Positions 48,376 to 59,765 of a stretch of DNA of 64,000 bases are shown here, one piece after another. This DNA is from Apodemus sylvaticus (lineage: Eukaryota > Chordata > Mammalia > Rodentia > Muridae), in the NCBI RefSeq assembly GCF_947179515.1, contig NC_067474.1:90573324-90637323 (forward strand). The letters run 5' to 3'. The first letter of the stretch is position 1. Every line of letters starts with the position of its first letter. The notes under the pieces are model-generated. The model was not told the origin of the DNA and did not search any database. It worked only from the letters and a program-made list of their open reading frames with translations. The translations under genes and the position numbers were made by a program.

Positions 48376-49490
48376 CCATTAAAGACATAAATAGGCAAGA
48401 GTGTTTAGGAAGGAAACAGAACTATAAAGTTTTCAGTTGAGAACAGTAAGGCACAAAATACAGGAGAGTTTAACTTGAGTTATTATTTGTAAACTGGTTT
48501 GAAATTTGTGCTGTATTAGTCCAACTGTGATTTAATATAGTTTCTTATTTTGTAATGATGTATAGTAATTATAAAGATAATGTGTGTTTCTAGTTGTGAT
48601 TGTGTCCCTACTATAATCCAATGGTAAAGGTTGTATAAGGTTGTCTTAAGTTTAAGAAGGAAAAATAAAAATGTAAATGTGATTAAGATTATTTACTGTA
48701 AAGTGGAAATCCATAAGTTAGTGAAATATTTTGATTAAAGTAAAGTGAGTGTGGGGGAGGGTCATAGGATAAGAAGGAATTCCTCTAAGGAGTGGGTTTG
48801 CAGGTGGGTGGCTAAAGGAGCCTTTGTGGAAGGCAGCTCATCTTTCCTTGGAAACAGAAATGATACATCTCATCTTCTTTGAAGAAATCCATAATGAGTT
48901 GACTGGCCAACTGCAGTGTCAAATGTAAGCAGTGTGTTTTCTTTCACTGAACACTCAGAAACCAGTTTATGTTGTACAATGCCCTGGCCTCATTGTGGTG
49001 GTAGTTGAGGTTATGTGATTCTCATGAAAGCCACAGTGGAATCTGAGTTCTACAAAAATGGTAAAACTAATGTTAAATCACTAATACTTTGAGGATCACT
49101 TTAAATACAGCATAGTTCAGGCACCTTAGTGAAATATGAGAAAGATAATAAATCTAGCCATTATCTTACAAAGCTATTTACAGGTAGGGACAGAGGATAC
49201 ACTCACTGGGTATAATAAAACATGCTTCCATTCTAGTAGTGTGGTTTGTGAATCAATGACACACTGTCTGCATATTCTTTGTCTTTTAACAAGGTAAATA
49301 TATATTTTAATAAAATATATAAATATAACTAGTGAAGAACTTTCATTGTAAATATATAAAATGAATATTTATGGATTATATATCAATCATTGTGTTATGC
49401 ATATATATCTTTTGCATATTTACGTATACTTACATTAACTTTCTTCTCAAAATAAGCATAGAAAATTCAAAGCTCTTACTGCATATACAC
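48376..49490. other. Single-copy-looking stretch
   Basis: No recognised element. Confidence 0.5.
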
Positions 49491-49509
49491 TTTGTAAATA
49501 TGTCTTTTT

Positions 49510-49747
49510 TTTAAACTACTGTATGCTTTTATTTTTTTCTCTATTCTTTCTTTACATTCCATATGACTTTCCCTTTCCCAGTTCGCCCTCTCCATAAGTC
49601 CCATAAGCCCTCTCCCCTCCACCCATTCCCCAATCAACACCTTCCCACTTCTCTGTCCTGGTAATCTCTTACAATGCTGCATCAAGCCTTTCCAGGACCA
49701 GGGTCCTTTCCTTCCTTCTTCTTGGGAATGATTTAATATGTGAGTTG
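49510..49747 (-). mobile_element. L1 3' end, antisense, with 19-bp target duplications
   Basis: T-rich left end, 'ACATTCCATATGACTTTCCC', 'CCATAAGTCCCATAAGCCC' and 'CTTTCCAGGACCAGGGTCC' are 3'UTR complement. TTTGTAAATATGTCTTTTT is repeated exactly at 49491-49509 and 49748-49766. Confidence 0.93.
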
Positions 49748-49990
49748 TTTGTAAATATGTCTTTTTCTGCTCCCTAGATTGCCTTTAAGTCTGATGATAG
49801 CTTCATTTACTATGCAAAAATTTTAGTTTCATAGAGTTCAAATTATCTGTAGTATTTTTACTGCTTATAATTTTTATGTCACAGACAAGGAATCATTTAC
49901 AGGACCAAAGTCCTGAAGCTCTAATAAGTTTTCTTATAGTTGATTTCTGGCTTCAGGAATTCTATTTTAGCTTCTGATAAGATTTGGTGT

Positions 49991-50014
49991 TTGTTGTTGT
50001 TGTTGTTGTTGTTG
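49991..50014. repeat. (TTG)n microsatellite
   Basis: Eight TTG units, adjoining the tail side of the ID-like fragment. Confidence 0.92.
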
Positions 50015-50090
50015 TGCTGGGAATCAAACTCAAGTTCTGTATCATTTTTATCGATGAGGGTACCAATTTACTCAGTTCCAGTGCCTGAAG
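50015..50090 (-). mobile_element. ID-like SINE fragment, antisense
   Basis: 'GTGCTGGGAATCAAACTCAAG' and 'GAGGGTACCAATTTACTCAG' match the complement of an ID element (tRNA-Ala-derived) with considerable divergence; the adjacent (TTG)n would be its A-rich tail. Confidence 0.45.
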
Positions 50091-50377
50091 CACCATCCCA
50101 TCCCAATGGTTTTGTCACCATTGTGAAGGTTCAGTTTCTGCACTAGCTCTTCTGTTCTCCACATATTGTTGTAACAGTAGCAATTTAAATATACATTTTG
50201 ATACCAAGTAGCATAATGTTGCTGATTTTGCTATTTAATCATGCTGTTTTGGCTATGCAGATTACTGGTTCCACAATGATTTTTGAATTGTTCTTTCTTT
50301 TTCTATATAAAATTTTAGAGAGATCTTGATATGAATTAAATGATATTTGTAAATAACTTCAAATAGATGAACATTAT
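50091..50377. other. Spacer up to L1 target site
   Basis: No recognised feature. Confidence 0.5.
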
Positions 50378-50390
50378 AATCAGTCTTCAT

Positions 50391-51312
50391 CTTAGAGCAT
50401 AAGCTTTTGGTATTCTGTTCAGGAACTTTCCAACTGTACCGATGTCCTCTAGGGCCTTCCCCAGTTTCTTTCCTATTAGTTTCAGTGTGTCTGGCTTTAC
50501 CTGGAGGCCTTTGAACCACTTGGAGTTGAGCTTATTACAAAGAGATAAGTATGGATCGATTCGCATTCTTCTGCATGCTGACATCCAGTTAAATCAGCAC
50601 CATTTGTTGAAAAGGCTATCTAATTTCCACTGGATGTTTTCAGCACCTTTGTCGAAGATCAAGTGGCCAAAGGTATGTGGGTTCATTTCTAGATCTTCAG
50701 TCCTATTCCACTGATCCGCCTGCCTGTCACTGTACCAATACCATGCAGTTTTTAACACTATTGCTCTGTAGTATTGCTTGAGGTCCGGGATACTGATTTT
50801 CCGAGAATTTCTTTTGTTGTTGAGAAAAATTTTATCTATCCTGAGTTTTTTGTTATTCCAGATCAATTTGAGAATTGCTCTTTCTAACTCTATAAATAAC
50901 TGAGTTGGGATTTTGATGGGTATTGCCTTGAATCTGTAGATTGCTTTTGGCAAGATGGCCATTTTAACTATATTAATCCTGCCAATACACAAGCGTGGCA
51001 GATTTTTCCATTTTCTGAGGTCTTCATACATTTCCTTCTTCAGAGGCTTGAAGTTCTTGTCATACAGATCTTTCACTTGTTTGGTCAAAGTCATACCAAG
51101 ATACTTTATATTGTTTGTGGCTATTGTGAAGGGTGTCATTTCCCTAATTTCTTTCTCAGTTGGTTTATCCTTTGAGTATAGGAAGGCTACTGATTTGCTT
51201 GAGTTGATTTTATAACCTGCCCCTTTGCTGAAGTTGTTTATCAGCTGTAGTTCTCTGGTGGAGTTTTTTGGGTCACTTAGGTATACTGTCATATCGTCTG
51301 CAATTAGTGATA
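50391..51312 (-). pseudogene. L1 ORF2 fragment, inverted, including the RT active-site region
   Basis: On the minus strand 50594-51340 is open for 248 codons and contains the reverse-transcriptase motif region as 'LSLIADDMTVYLSDPKNS' (the canonical murine motif is F-A-D-D, here I-A-D-D), then 'GYKINSSKSVAFLYS', 'NIKYLGMTLTKQVKDLYDKNF', 'WIGRINIVKMAILPK'-like sequence and 'AWYWYSDRQADQWN'. It then goes out of frame and continues to 'LNRIPKAYALR' at 50391. The two catalytic aspartates are kept, but the fragment lacks endonuclease and the upstream RT motifs. Confidence 0.92.
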
Positions 51313-52122
51313 GATCAAGAATTGACAACTGGGACCTCATAAAATTACAACGTTTCTATAAGGCAAAAGACACCATCAAAAGGACAAATCAGCAATCAAC
51401 AAATTGGAAAAAGATATTCACCAACCCTACATCTGACAAGAGATAATATCCAATATATACAAAGAACTCAAGAAGCTAGACTACAGAAAAACAAATAACC
51501 CTATTAAAAATGGGGTACGGACATAAACAAAAAATTTTCACCTGAAGAACTTCGGATGGCTGAGAAGCATCTTAAAAAATGTTCAACATCATTATTCATT
51601 AGGGAAATGCAAATCAAAACAACCCTGAGATTTCACCTCACACCAGTCAGAATGGCTAAGATTAAAATCTCAGGAGACAGGAGGTGTTGGCAAGGATGTG
51701 GAGAAAGAGTAACACTCCTGCACTGCTGGTGGGTTGCAAATTGATACAACCACTCTGGAAATCAGTCTGGTGGTTCCTCAGGAAACTGGGCTTGTCACTT
51801 CCAGAGGACCTTGCTATACCACTCCTGGGCATATACCCAGAGGATTCCCCAGCATGTAATAAGGATACATGCTCCACTATGTTCATAGTAGCCTTATTTA
51901 TAATAGCCAGAACCTGGAAAGAACCCAGATGTCCCACAGCGGAGGAATGGACACAAAAAAATGTGGTATATATACACAAGGGTATACTATTCAGCCATTA
52001 GAAACAATGAATTCATGAAATTCTTAGACAAAAGGATGGAGATGGAGAACATCATACTAAGTGAGTTAACCCAGTCTCAAAAGATCAATCATGGTATGCA
52101 CTCACTGATAAGTGGATATTAG
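51312..52122 (+). pseudogene. L1 ORF2 C-terminal fragment of copy A
   Basis: Starts at 'RSRIDNWDLIKLQRF', exactly where the inverted half leaves off. A missing G in the 'CTGCTGGTGGG' stretch near 51727-51735 shifts the frame between the open parts 51556-51744 and 51684-52001; another change near 51955-51985 disrupts the 'YTMEYYS' region. Confidence 0.9.
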
Positions 52123-52394
52123 TCTAGAAACTTGGAATACCCAAGACATAATCCACATATCAAATGATGTCCAAGAACAGAGGAGTGGCCCCTAGTTCTG
52201 GAAAGGCTCAGTGCAGCAGTATAGGGCAATACCAGAACAGGGAAGTGGGAAGGAGTACATGGGGGAACAATGGGATGGAAGAGGGCTTATGGGACTTCTG
52301 GTGACAATAAAATTAATATAAAAGAAAAGAAAAGCGAAGAAAAGAAAAGTCAAGAGCCAGTCTAGACCTTATGTGACAATTGAAAAAAAAATCA

Positions 52395-52929
52395 ATTTGC
52401 AACCCCACCAGCAGTGGAGGAGTGTTCCTCTTTCTCCACATCCATAGCAGCCCTATTTATAATTGCCAGAAGTTGGAAAGAACCTAGGTATCCCTCAACA
52501 GAAGAGTGGATGCAAAAAATGTGGTATATCTACACAATGGAGTACTATTCAGCCATTAGAAACAATGAATTCATGAAATTCTTAGGCAAATGGATGGAGC
52601 TGGAGAACATCATACTAAGTGAGGTAACCCAGACTCAAAAGATCAATCATGGTATGCACTCACTAATAAGTGGATATTAACCTAGAAAACTGGAATACCC
52701 AAAACATAATCCACACATCAAATGATGTACAAGAAGAACAGAAGAGTGGCCCCTTGTTCTGGAAAGACTCAGTGAAGCAGTATAGGGCAAAACCAGAACA
52801 GGGAAGTGGGAAGTGGTGGGTGGGAGGACAGGGGGAGAGAACGGGGCTTATGGGACTTTTGGGAGTGGGGGGCTAGAAAAGGGGAAATCATTTGAAATGT
52901 AAATAAAAAATATATTGAATAAAAAAAAG
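52395..52929 (+). mobile_element. L1 copy B: nested, with a small 5' inversion
   Basis: AAAAAATCA at 52386-52394 and 52930-52938 are its target duplications. Bases 52395-52443 are ORF2 antisense ('TTTGCAACCCCACCAGCAGT' to 'CTCCACATCC'); 52444-52929 is sense from 'ATAGCAGCCC' through the 3'UTR and A tail. About 165 bp of L1 between the two halves are missing. Its 3'UTR is closer to the young element at 6615-7731 than to copy A. Confidence 0.88.
52444..52680 (+). pseudogene. L1 ORF2 terminal fragment of copy B
   Basis: Open from the inversion joint to the normal stop, reading 'ALFIIARSWKEPRYPSTEEW' to 'HSLISGY'. Only the last about 78 codons of ORF2. Confidence 0.9.
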
Positions 52930-53025
52930 AAAAAATCAGTCTTCATAATAGATATAAAATTGAATGTTTTTAAATCCTTTTATTAATATTCTATACTTTT
53001 CTCTGTTTTTTAATTTAATCTTCAT

Positions 53026-53056
53026 TTGTTTATTTATTTATTTATTTATTTATTTA
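53026..53056. repeat. (TTTA)n at an L1 tail
   Basis: Seven TTTA units after TTTG, abutting the antisense L1 3' end. Confidence 0.93.
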
Positions 53057-53515
53057 CACTCCAGATTTTATTTGCCCCCTGTCCTCATCCACTCTCTGAC
53101 TATTCCACAACCCATACCTCCTTCCTGCCCCCCTGTTTCCATGAGGATGTCCCAATCACAAATCACCAAAATCCCACACCCACCACCCACCCAAACCAGA
53201 ACTCTAAACTGCCTAGAGCCCTCCATTCTATTAATGGTTAGGTGCATCTTTGAATGAACACATATGTGGCAGTCCGATGCTTTATATGGGTTGGGGGCCT
53301 CAGATCAGCTTATGTATGCTGCCTGGCTGATGGTCCAATTTTTGAGAGATCTCGGGGGTCCAGGTCAATTGAGACCTCTGGTTCCCCTGCATAGTCACCC
53401 TCCTCCTCAGCTTCTACCAGCTTTTCTCTAATTCAACCACAGTAGTCAATATCTTCTGTCAATTGGTTGGGTGCAAATATCTGCATGTGACCTGAAATTT
53501 ACTTCTGAATATTAA
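53057..53515 (-). mobile_element. Lx8/Lx9-type L1 3'UTR, antisense
   Basis: Complement of the sequence type at 3344-3890: 'CACTCTCTGACTATTCCACA', 'GGTTAGGTGCATCTTTGAATG', 'GAGAGATCTCGGGGGTCC', 'ATTGGTTGGGTGCAAATATC'. Confidence 0.75.
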
Positions 53516-53527
53516 TTTGGTTTGGTA

Positions 53528-53975
53528 TATGAACCCAGATGTCCCTCAATGGAGGAATGGATACAGAAAATGTGGTATAGTTACACAATGGAGTATACTC
53601 AGCAATTAAAAACAATGAATTCATGAAATTCTTAGGCAAATGCTTGGAACAGGAAAATATCCTAAGTAAGGTAACTCATTCACAAAAGAATACACATGGA
53701 ATGCAGTCACTGATAAGTGGATATTAGCCCAGAAGCTCTGAATACCCAAGACAATTCACATATCAAATCATTCCCAAGAAACAGGAAGGAGAGAGCCCTG
53801 GTCCTGGAAAGGCTTAATGCAGTATTGTAGGATATTGCTAGGACAAAGGAGTGGGAGGGGGTTGATTGGGGAATGGGCAGAGGGAAGATGGCTTATGGGA
53901 CTTATGGGGCGGGGGAACCGGGAAGGGGGAAATCATTTGGAATGTAAACAAAGAATATCGAAAATAATAATAAAT
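53528..53975 (+). mobile_element. Old L1 3' end, sense
   Basis: 'GAACCCAGATGTCCCTCAAT', 'AACAATGAATTCATGAAATTC' and 'CACTGATAAGTGGATATTAG' are the end of ORF2; 'GGCTTATGGGACTTATGGGG' and 'GGGGGAAATCATTTGGAATG' are 3'UTR. It starts about 12 bp after an antisense L1 piece. Confidence 0.88.
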
Positions 53976-54151
53976 AAAAGAAAATATCATTGATTTCATA
54001 GTATAATTTTTATCTTAATATTAACATCTTAACTATGTTGGTGTGTATATCCATATATATGTGTGTGCATGTTTGTGTGTGTTAAGAGTGCATTCATATC
54101 TATTTATTGTGTTTAAGATTGTGTGGGTATATATGAACATATACACATACG

Positions 54152-54186
<35 letters not shown>

Positions 54187-54670
54187 ATATAGTCTTTGGG
54201 GTTTCTAGATTTATATGATGCCCTTCATATCTTTCATTCTTAAATGTCTTAAAATTTCAAATGAATATTTAAGAATAAATTGTTAACAGAATTAATCATT
54301 AAAGGCACACTAATCTATGTTTAACATATTTAAGTAAATAACTTCCATATTTATATAGAAATGTACAGATATATTTGTATGAATACAGAATCCAATGTAT
54401 TCATATCTATAGTTATATTAATTGCTACAAATGTATAAAAATCTATTTAACATTCTTCTCTTACCAGTAATAGTAGGAGAGTAAATTGTAAATATATAAA
54501 GTAGAAAGGTTGAAGGGAGGCTTTTATATTTCAATTTGGAACTTTGAATGCTAAAAATATTCTTCACATTGAATTCCTAATGAATTCATTTCTCCTTTAG
54601 TGTATATACAAACAGGATTTGAAATATATGTTTAATAGTGAAATAAAGATTTGTTAAGATGAATAGGTTG
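53976..54670. other. AT-rich spacer
   Basis: Only the (AT)n run at 54151-54191 stands out. Confidence 0.5.
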
Positions 54671-54829
54671 CCTGGACAACAGTGGCATACACCTTTAATC
54701 CCAGCACTTGGGAGGCAGAGGCAGGTGGATTTCTGAGTTCGATGCCAGCCTGGTCTACAGTGTGAGTTCTTAGACAGCCAGGACTACACAGAAAAATTCT
54801 GTCTTGAAAATCAAAACAAAACAAATGAA
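54671..54829 (+). mobile_element. B1 SINE
   Basis: 'GTGGCATACACCTTTAATCC', 'AGCACTTGGGAGGCAGAGGC', 'GGATTTCTGAGTTCGATGCC', 'AGCCTGGTCTACAGTGTGAG' and a CAAAACAAAACAAA tail. Full length, mildly diverged. B1 is 7SL RNA-derived with an internal RNA polymerase III promoter. Confidence 0.93.
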
Positions 54830-54928
54830 TATATTGAATCAAAATGGTACAAAAAATGCATTCCTCATTGTTTTTAAGATACAGACTTTTGGAGATAACT
54901 TGGAAGTTCATATGTAACCGTGTGTGTG

Positions 54929-54974
<46 letters not shown>

Positions 54975-56789
54975 TGCGTGTTAATTCCAAAATTACTTAG
55001 GATTAGATGGAAAATTTACATAGGCACTTGAATTCCATAACTTCTAATTTATATTCTTCCCTCTATCCCAATAAATAAAATATTCTGTAAAATTATTTAA
55101 TAATTTGTACAGATTACTTGATAAACTATTCAGTTTGGATATTAAAACAAAGAAGACCAAGAATTTTATAAACTCTAATAAAGACTCAGTATCTTTCAAA
55201 TACTAGACTTATAAACCTTTTGAAGAATGCGGCCTGTTTTTTGCATGTGTTCACACAGATTTGTGATGTCATTTATATTTAGAAATTCAATCCAAAGGAG
55301 AAAAACATTCACAATATGAAATTTAAGTAGCACTTATGACAATCATCCCATTGTAATTTGTGTGTGAAACAGAATATTCATGTGTAATATATAAATGAGC
55401 AGCTCAAAAAGGAAATGTGTTAGCATTATCCAAGTTAAACTTTATTTTGGGACCATGTACTATTATTTTCCATAAAAATCATGGAAATTAAATTTATAAA
55501 GCAATTTTATAATTACATAAAATATATATTTCAAACTAACTAAACAAATACACTTGACTGCTACATAATGGTGAATGGATGGAGGACACCTTGCTAACTT
55601 ATTTGGTGGAGGGTGGTACTGATGTTTAAGAAGAAACCTGAACTCTTACCCTTTATTTCCAACTAAGTCTTCCTTACAGCTTGCCTCCATCTTTGTGATA
55701 CTACAAATTCAACAACATTCCCACATTTTCAAAAAAGAAACTTGAAAGGAATTTCACATGGTGAAAACAGATAAATCTTGAGAACAAAATGGCAATATAA
55801 AAATATCCTTTCACAGTTTTGCCTGTATACAGCAAATCTAGGTCATTCTCTCCAGTGGAAGAAGTTATCAGAGAAACTCTGATCTCATTTTCTTCACTGA
55901 AAACTCATGTCCACAAAGCTAAATGATCTATGAATTCCCTTTGGGAAAGGTACTGTACCCTACACATCAAATTAAACATATATGTACTGTTCTAAGGAGA
56001 ACAAAGATACAAACTTTTAATATTATAAATATATAATAGGGAGTTGAATAAAATGCTGTAGGTATCTATAGACATATATTTAGTCACTATCATTATAAAT
56101 ATCTTCATGTTACTAACACATATGTGCTTTATAATTGCAGTATTTGATTTTTAAACATACATATTATTAGCCATAAGAAGTGTGGTATGGGGGGTGCATG
56201 TGTGTTCACATGAATACAATCATAATATTCTGAGGTCAGGAAGAAAGGAAGCATTCACAGATGAAGATAATGTATGAATTTATCTGGCCAAAAATGGACT
56301 CTTTGTAACTTAGTCTTACATTGTCGCTTCTCAGTGAGTCTCTGAGTACTGGGGAATCAGAGAAATAGTGATATTACGGTATGCAGGCATTAAGAGAACG
56401 CTGAGGCAGCCATGCTTTGCACACTAATGTCATGGCCAACTCCTCTAAAGTAGGATGGACGATTTCGACTACAATGTCCTCAGCTTTGTGTTCTGGATAT
56501 CGAGAAGCTTCCTGTTTGGTTGAGCTCATATATGATAATTCACAATTTATATGAAGCTTGTGAGAAGTTCTATATTGAATGCTAGAAAAGCTGCTTGCCA
56601 TTTTAAAAATATCCCACACCATCTGGTATAATTTGAAAATACTTGAACTTTCTGGGGAAGAATAAATTCTTATTATTTACCTATGTCAGAATGCTTGAAA
56701 TCTGTGCTCTCTAAAGGTAACAGCAATACAGGTAATTTCAAATTTTATAGGAAAGATTTTAGGGAAAGAAACCTTTTCTTTGTTATTGT
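54830..56789. other. Single-copy-looking AT-rich stretch
   Basis: Holds the TG tract at 54920-54981. The 82-residue minus-strand frame at 56374-56622 crosses slightly GC-richer sequence but shows no domain. Confidence 0.45.
54920..54981. repeat. (TG)n microsatellite
   Basis: TG units with CG and TA interruptions. Confidence 0.94.
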
Positions 56790-56995
56790 TAATGTTTTTA
56801 TTAATTAATTTATTTTTTATTTTTACAGTCCATGTTTTATTCCCCCCCACACCCTGTCCACTCTCTGACTGTTCCACATCCAGTACCTCCTCCACAATTC
56901 CATGATTCCACATGGATATCTCCACTCCTCATCCCAACTGACCTCTAAACTCCCTGGAGTCTGCAGTCTCTTGCGGTTTAGTTGCATCATCTTTT
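56790..56995 (-). mobile_element. Lx8/Lx9-type L1 3'UTR, antisense
   Basis: 'CACTCTCTGACTGTTCCACA', 'CCAGTACCTCCTCCAC' and 'CTAAACTCCCTGGAGTC' match the piece at 53090-53220. The T/A-rich left end is the tail. Confidence 0.72.
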
Positions 56996-57374
56996 GATAG
57001 CATATATTACTAGGCTTCATATAGCATTTTAAAACATAATTTGTCTCTGGTGACTATGCTGGACTCTTTTGTCACCACATTCATCCCTCATACTCTTCAG
57101 TCCTTAAAAATCCCTTTCAGCCTCATGTCACGCGTATTCTCTTTCAATTTCCTTACCTTAGAATATTCCTTTATCTCAGGAGTATCCTTCTAGTTTTATG
57201 TTATATAACAACATATACACACTTACATATAAATATTACACAGCTGCCAGGCTATGCTCTCTTACCAAGGGAATACAATACTTTCAACATCCATCATTTT
57301 GGTAAGAATTTTCATTTTTTTTCATTTCTTAACACTTATTAAAAACCTATTACGTGTATATAGTGCATTTTCAC
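56996..57374. other. Spacer
   Basis: Pyrimidine-rich, possibly more of the old L1 that follows, but not recognisable. Confidence 0.4.
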
Positions 57375-57640
57375 TATCCATTTATCTATTTATAGATATC
57401 TTGGCTGATTATATTTTCTTACAATTGAGAATAGAACACCAATAAACAAGGATGTAAAAGTATCTCTGATCATATGCAGTTTCCTTGGAAAAATGAGCAA
57501 AAAGAGCACAAGGGTATCACATAGGTTTTCTATTATTGGTTTTCTGTGGAACCAAGTGGCTGACCTAGTTGCAGTCTCAGCAGCATTGAGTAATGGCTTC
57601 TCTTCTCCACATACCTGCCATCCTTTGCTGCAACTTGTTT
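57375..57640 (-). mobile_element. Ancient L1 ORF2 fragment, antisense
   Basis: 'TATCCATTTATCTATTTATAG', 'AGAATAGAACACCAATAAAC', 'TCTTCTCCACATACCTGCC' follow the antisense order of old mammalian L1 ORF2, heavily mutated. Confidence 0.6.
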
Positions 57641-58799
57641 ATATTTGACAACCTAAAAGTATTAACTATGACTTGCTGAGAAAATCAAACTCAATTTGAA
57701 AAATCAACAAATATTTTTAATTTTATACTTGTCTAGTGAACTACACTGTTCTGAATTTTGATTCTGAATAGCATCCTTCCATTTTGAGTATTTTAAGAAG
57801 AGTCAAAATAAACAAACTTATTAAAATATTTAAAAACATAAATATAAGTTAAATACAAATACAAATATGAATCAATATCTAGTACAGACTAGACTTTGTC
57901 TATAAAAATCAATTATCCAAAGGTGCTAGGTGTTAAATTTTATTTTTATTAATGTTCTGAGAGGACACCCATAAATAAGGGTAGAATGTAAAATACCAGT
58001 TTAGAATCAATTTTTTTTTTCTGATTAAACACCCCTCTTACAGCCAAACACCTGCTTTGTGGTTGGTACATGCATAATTAATGTATGCTAATGAATATGT
58101 TTCATCACATTCTAACCACAGCTGAAAAGTCAAATCTGAGTAGCGGCCTTGAAAATGATAATACTTCAGAAGCATGTAGTAATTTTTAAAAGTTTGTCTT
58201 ACAGAATTTTAGACAGAAAGACATAATACAAGGATTGAGAAGCTCTTGTATAGAACCGAGTAAGAATCTTTATGATTTATCGGTGACCAGGACTTCATCC
58301 AAGATTCATTTTATCAATACATTGCCTTTCTGAGTTCTTCAGCAAGCATGCATATTTCTTGCTTGCCTTGGCAGATTAGATATCAACCACAAATCAGCTA
58401 TCCCCAGTGATATGTCTGCTTCTAGCTCAGCACATTTCCTTCTGTTTCCTTTGTAAATTCTTTGTAATCGTGTATGAAAATGTTTATTCTTCTGAGTTAA
58501 GACAAGCATTAGAACTTTAATGTGGGAAATTTGTTAAAACTGGAAGAAAATTGTGACAAGGTCTCAAAGTTCCCCTAATATTTTTTAATACACTATGTCC
58601 AGAATAAGTAAAAAAGTGAGGAAGTTGCTTCAACATATTTACTTAGTTACATATACTAATGACAAACAAAACTTAAGCATCATATTAGCTATCTTGACTC
58701 CAAAAGACCTTTCCTGCCTATTAAATATCACTAGCTGTGATAAGACACAAATGTCCCTAAAAGCTATGGCTGTTTAAATGCTTTGGTGTTCAACTGATT
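57641..58799. other. AT-rich stretch
   Basis: No element recognised. Confidence 0.5.
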
Positions 58800-59060
58800 A
58801 AGATTTGAAAGGGCTGTAGAAAATTTAGGAGGCAGAACTTCCTGGGAGGAAGAAGGTGGCTGAACTTGGGTCTTAGGAATTATGTGCAATTTCCATATAT
58901 TCTCTACTTATTGACTGCTTGTGGCATATAATCAGATACTTCAGGTCAACTGACATAGACTGTATATCCTATACTGTGAACCTAAGTAAAGCTCCCCTTG
59001 CTTAACTTGTTCAGTTGGGCATTTTGGGAATCATTGAGGAAACTAATTCTTATACATTGG
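58800..59060 (+). repeat. Possible rodent interspersed repeat
   Basis: 'GGAGGCAGAACTTCCTGGGAGGAAG' region, 'GACTGTATATCCTATACTGTG' and 'GGCATTTTGGGAATCATTGAGG' resemble, in order, a known rodent non-coding repeat. Weak match; the family is not named. Confidence 0.35.
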
Positions 59061-59753
59061 AGCCAATAAGTTCTGGAATTAACTAATAAATTTTAAATGT
59101 CCACTTTCAGCACACTTAGGCTTTCAAGGAATAATTCTATTGGGTAGGCAATTAAAGAATGTTTTTCTCTAAGTTCTAGGGGAACAAGCTGTGTATGAAT
59201 ATGTCAATATGGGAACTAAAAGCTGAGGGGTGACTCTGTGGCTTATAGAATGACTCTTTTCATAATTGTCAGGTATTTACTCTCTGTAGTCTAGAAAAAT
59301 TTTTCTCCTATATCATGCCCCCATGTCTGACCCCATATCTCCAAATTAAGCCACAATGAGGCATATGCCTTTGCCATAAGAGTTTGAATGGAAGACAATA
59401 TGACCTACAAATTCAGCTTGTCCAGAGAAACCTAATATAAGTTTCTTTGTAGCAAGAATAAAATGTAGATAACTAGAGCAGTTCTTGTAGAATTGTGGCA
59501 TGTAATTTCATGACAAAATACATGAACTACTTTCAAAATTTTATTTACAGTATGTTGTATTCTTCACTTAGTGAGAAGGATAAGCACAATTACACATCAT
59601 TTTAAGGAATGGCGAAGGGGGAATACAAATTACAAGAGGAAAGATCACGACACATGCTGAGCTAGGAATGGACATGCTACTGGGGATAACTGATTTATGG
59701 TTAAATTCTAAATATCTACATTGAAAGTTTTATGGAAATAATAACATATAAAG
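59061..59753. other. Spacer
   Basis: Nothing recognised up to the B1 target site. Confidence 0.5.
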
Positions 59754-59765
59754 AATATGTAAAAT

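Larger units (their letters stand above)
50391..52391 (+). mobile_element. L1 copy A: 5' inversion and candidate 3' transduction
   Basis: Left target duplication AATCAGTCTTCAT is at 50378-50390; the right copy is complete at 52934-52946, its first bases (AATCA) also at 52390-52394, because a later L1 (copy B) entered it. Copy A is ORF2 in antisense (50391 to about 51312), then the next L1 bases in sense to about 52301 in the 3'UTR. Bases 52302-52349 hold AATAAA and (AAAAG)n-like sequence; 52350-52382 is non-L1; 52383-52391 is a second A run. Two A tracts around non-L1 DNA before the duplication suggest 3' transduction. Confidence 0.88.

Noticed and set aside
50391..52933. Single L1 with a tandem partial duplication
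   Set aside because: The two sense parts differ as separate subfamilies do, and a second pair of target duplications marks the right part as its own insertion.
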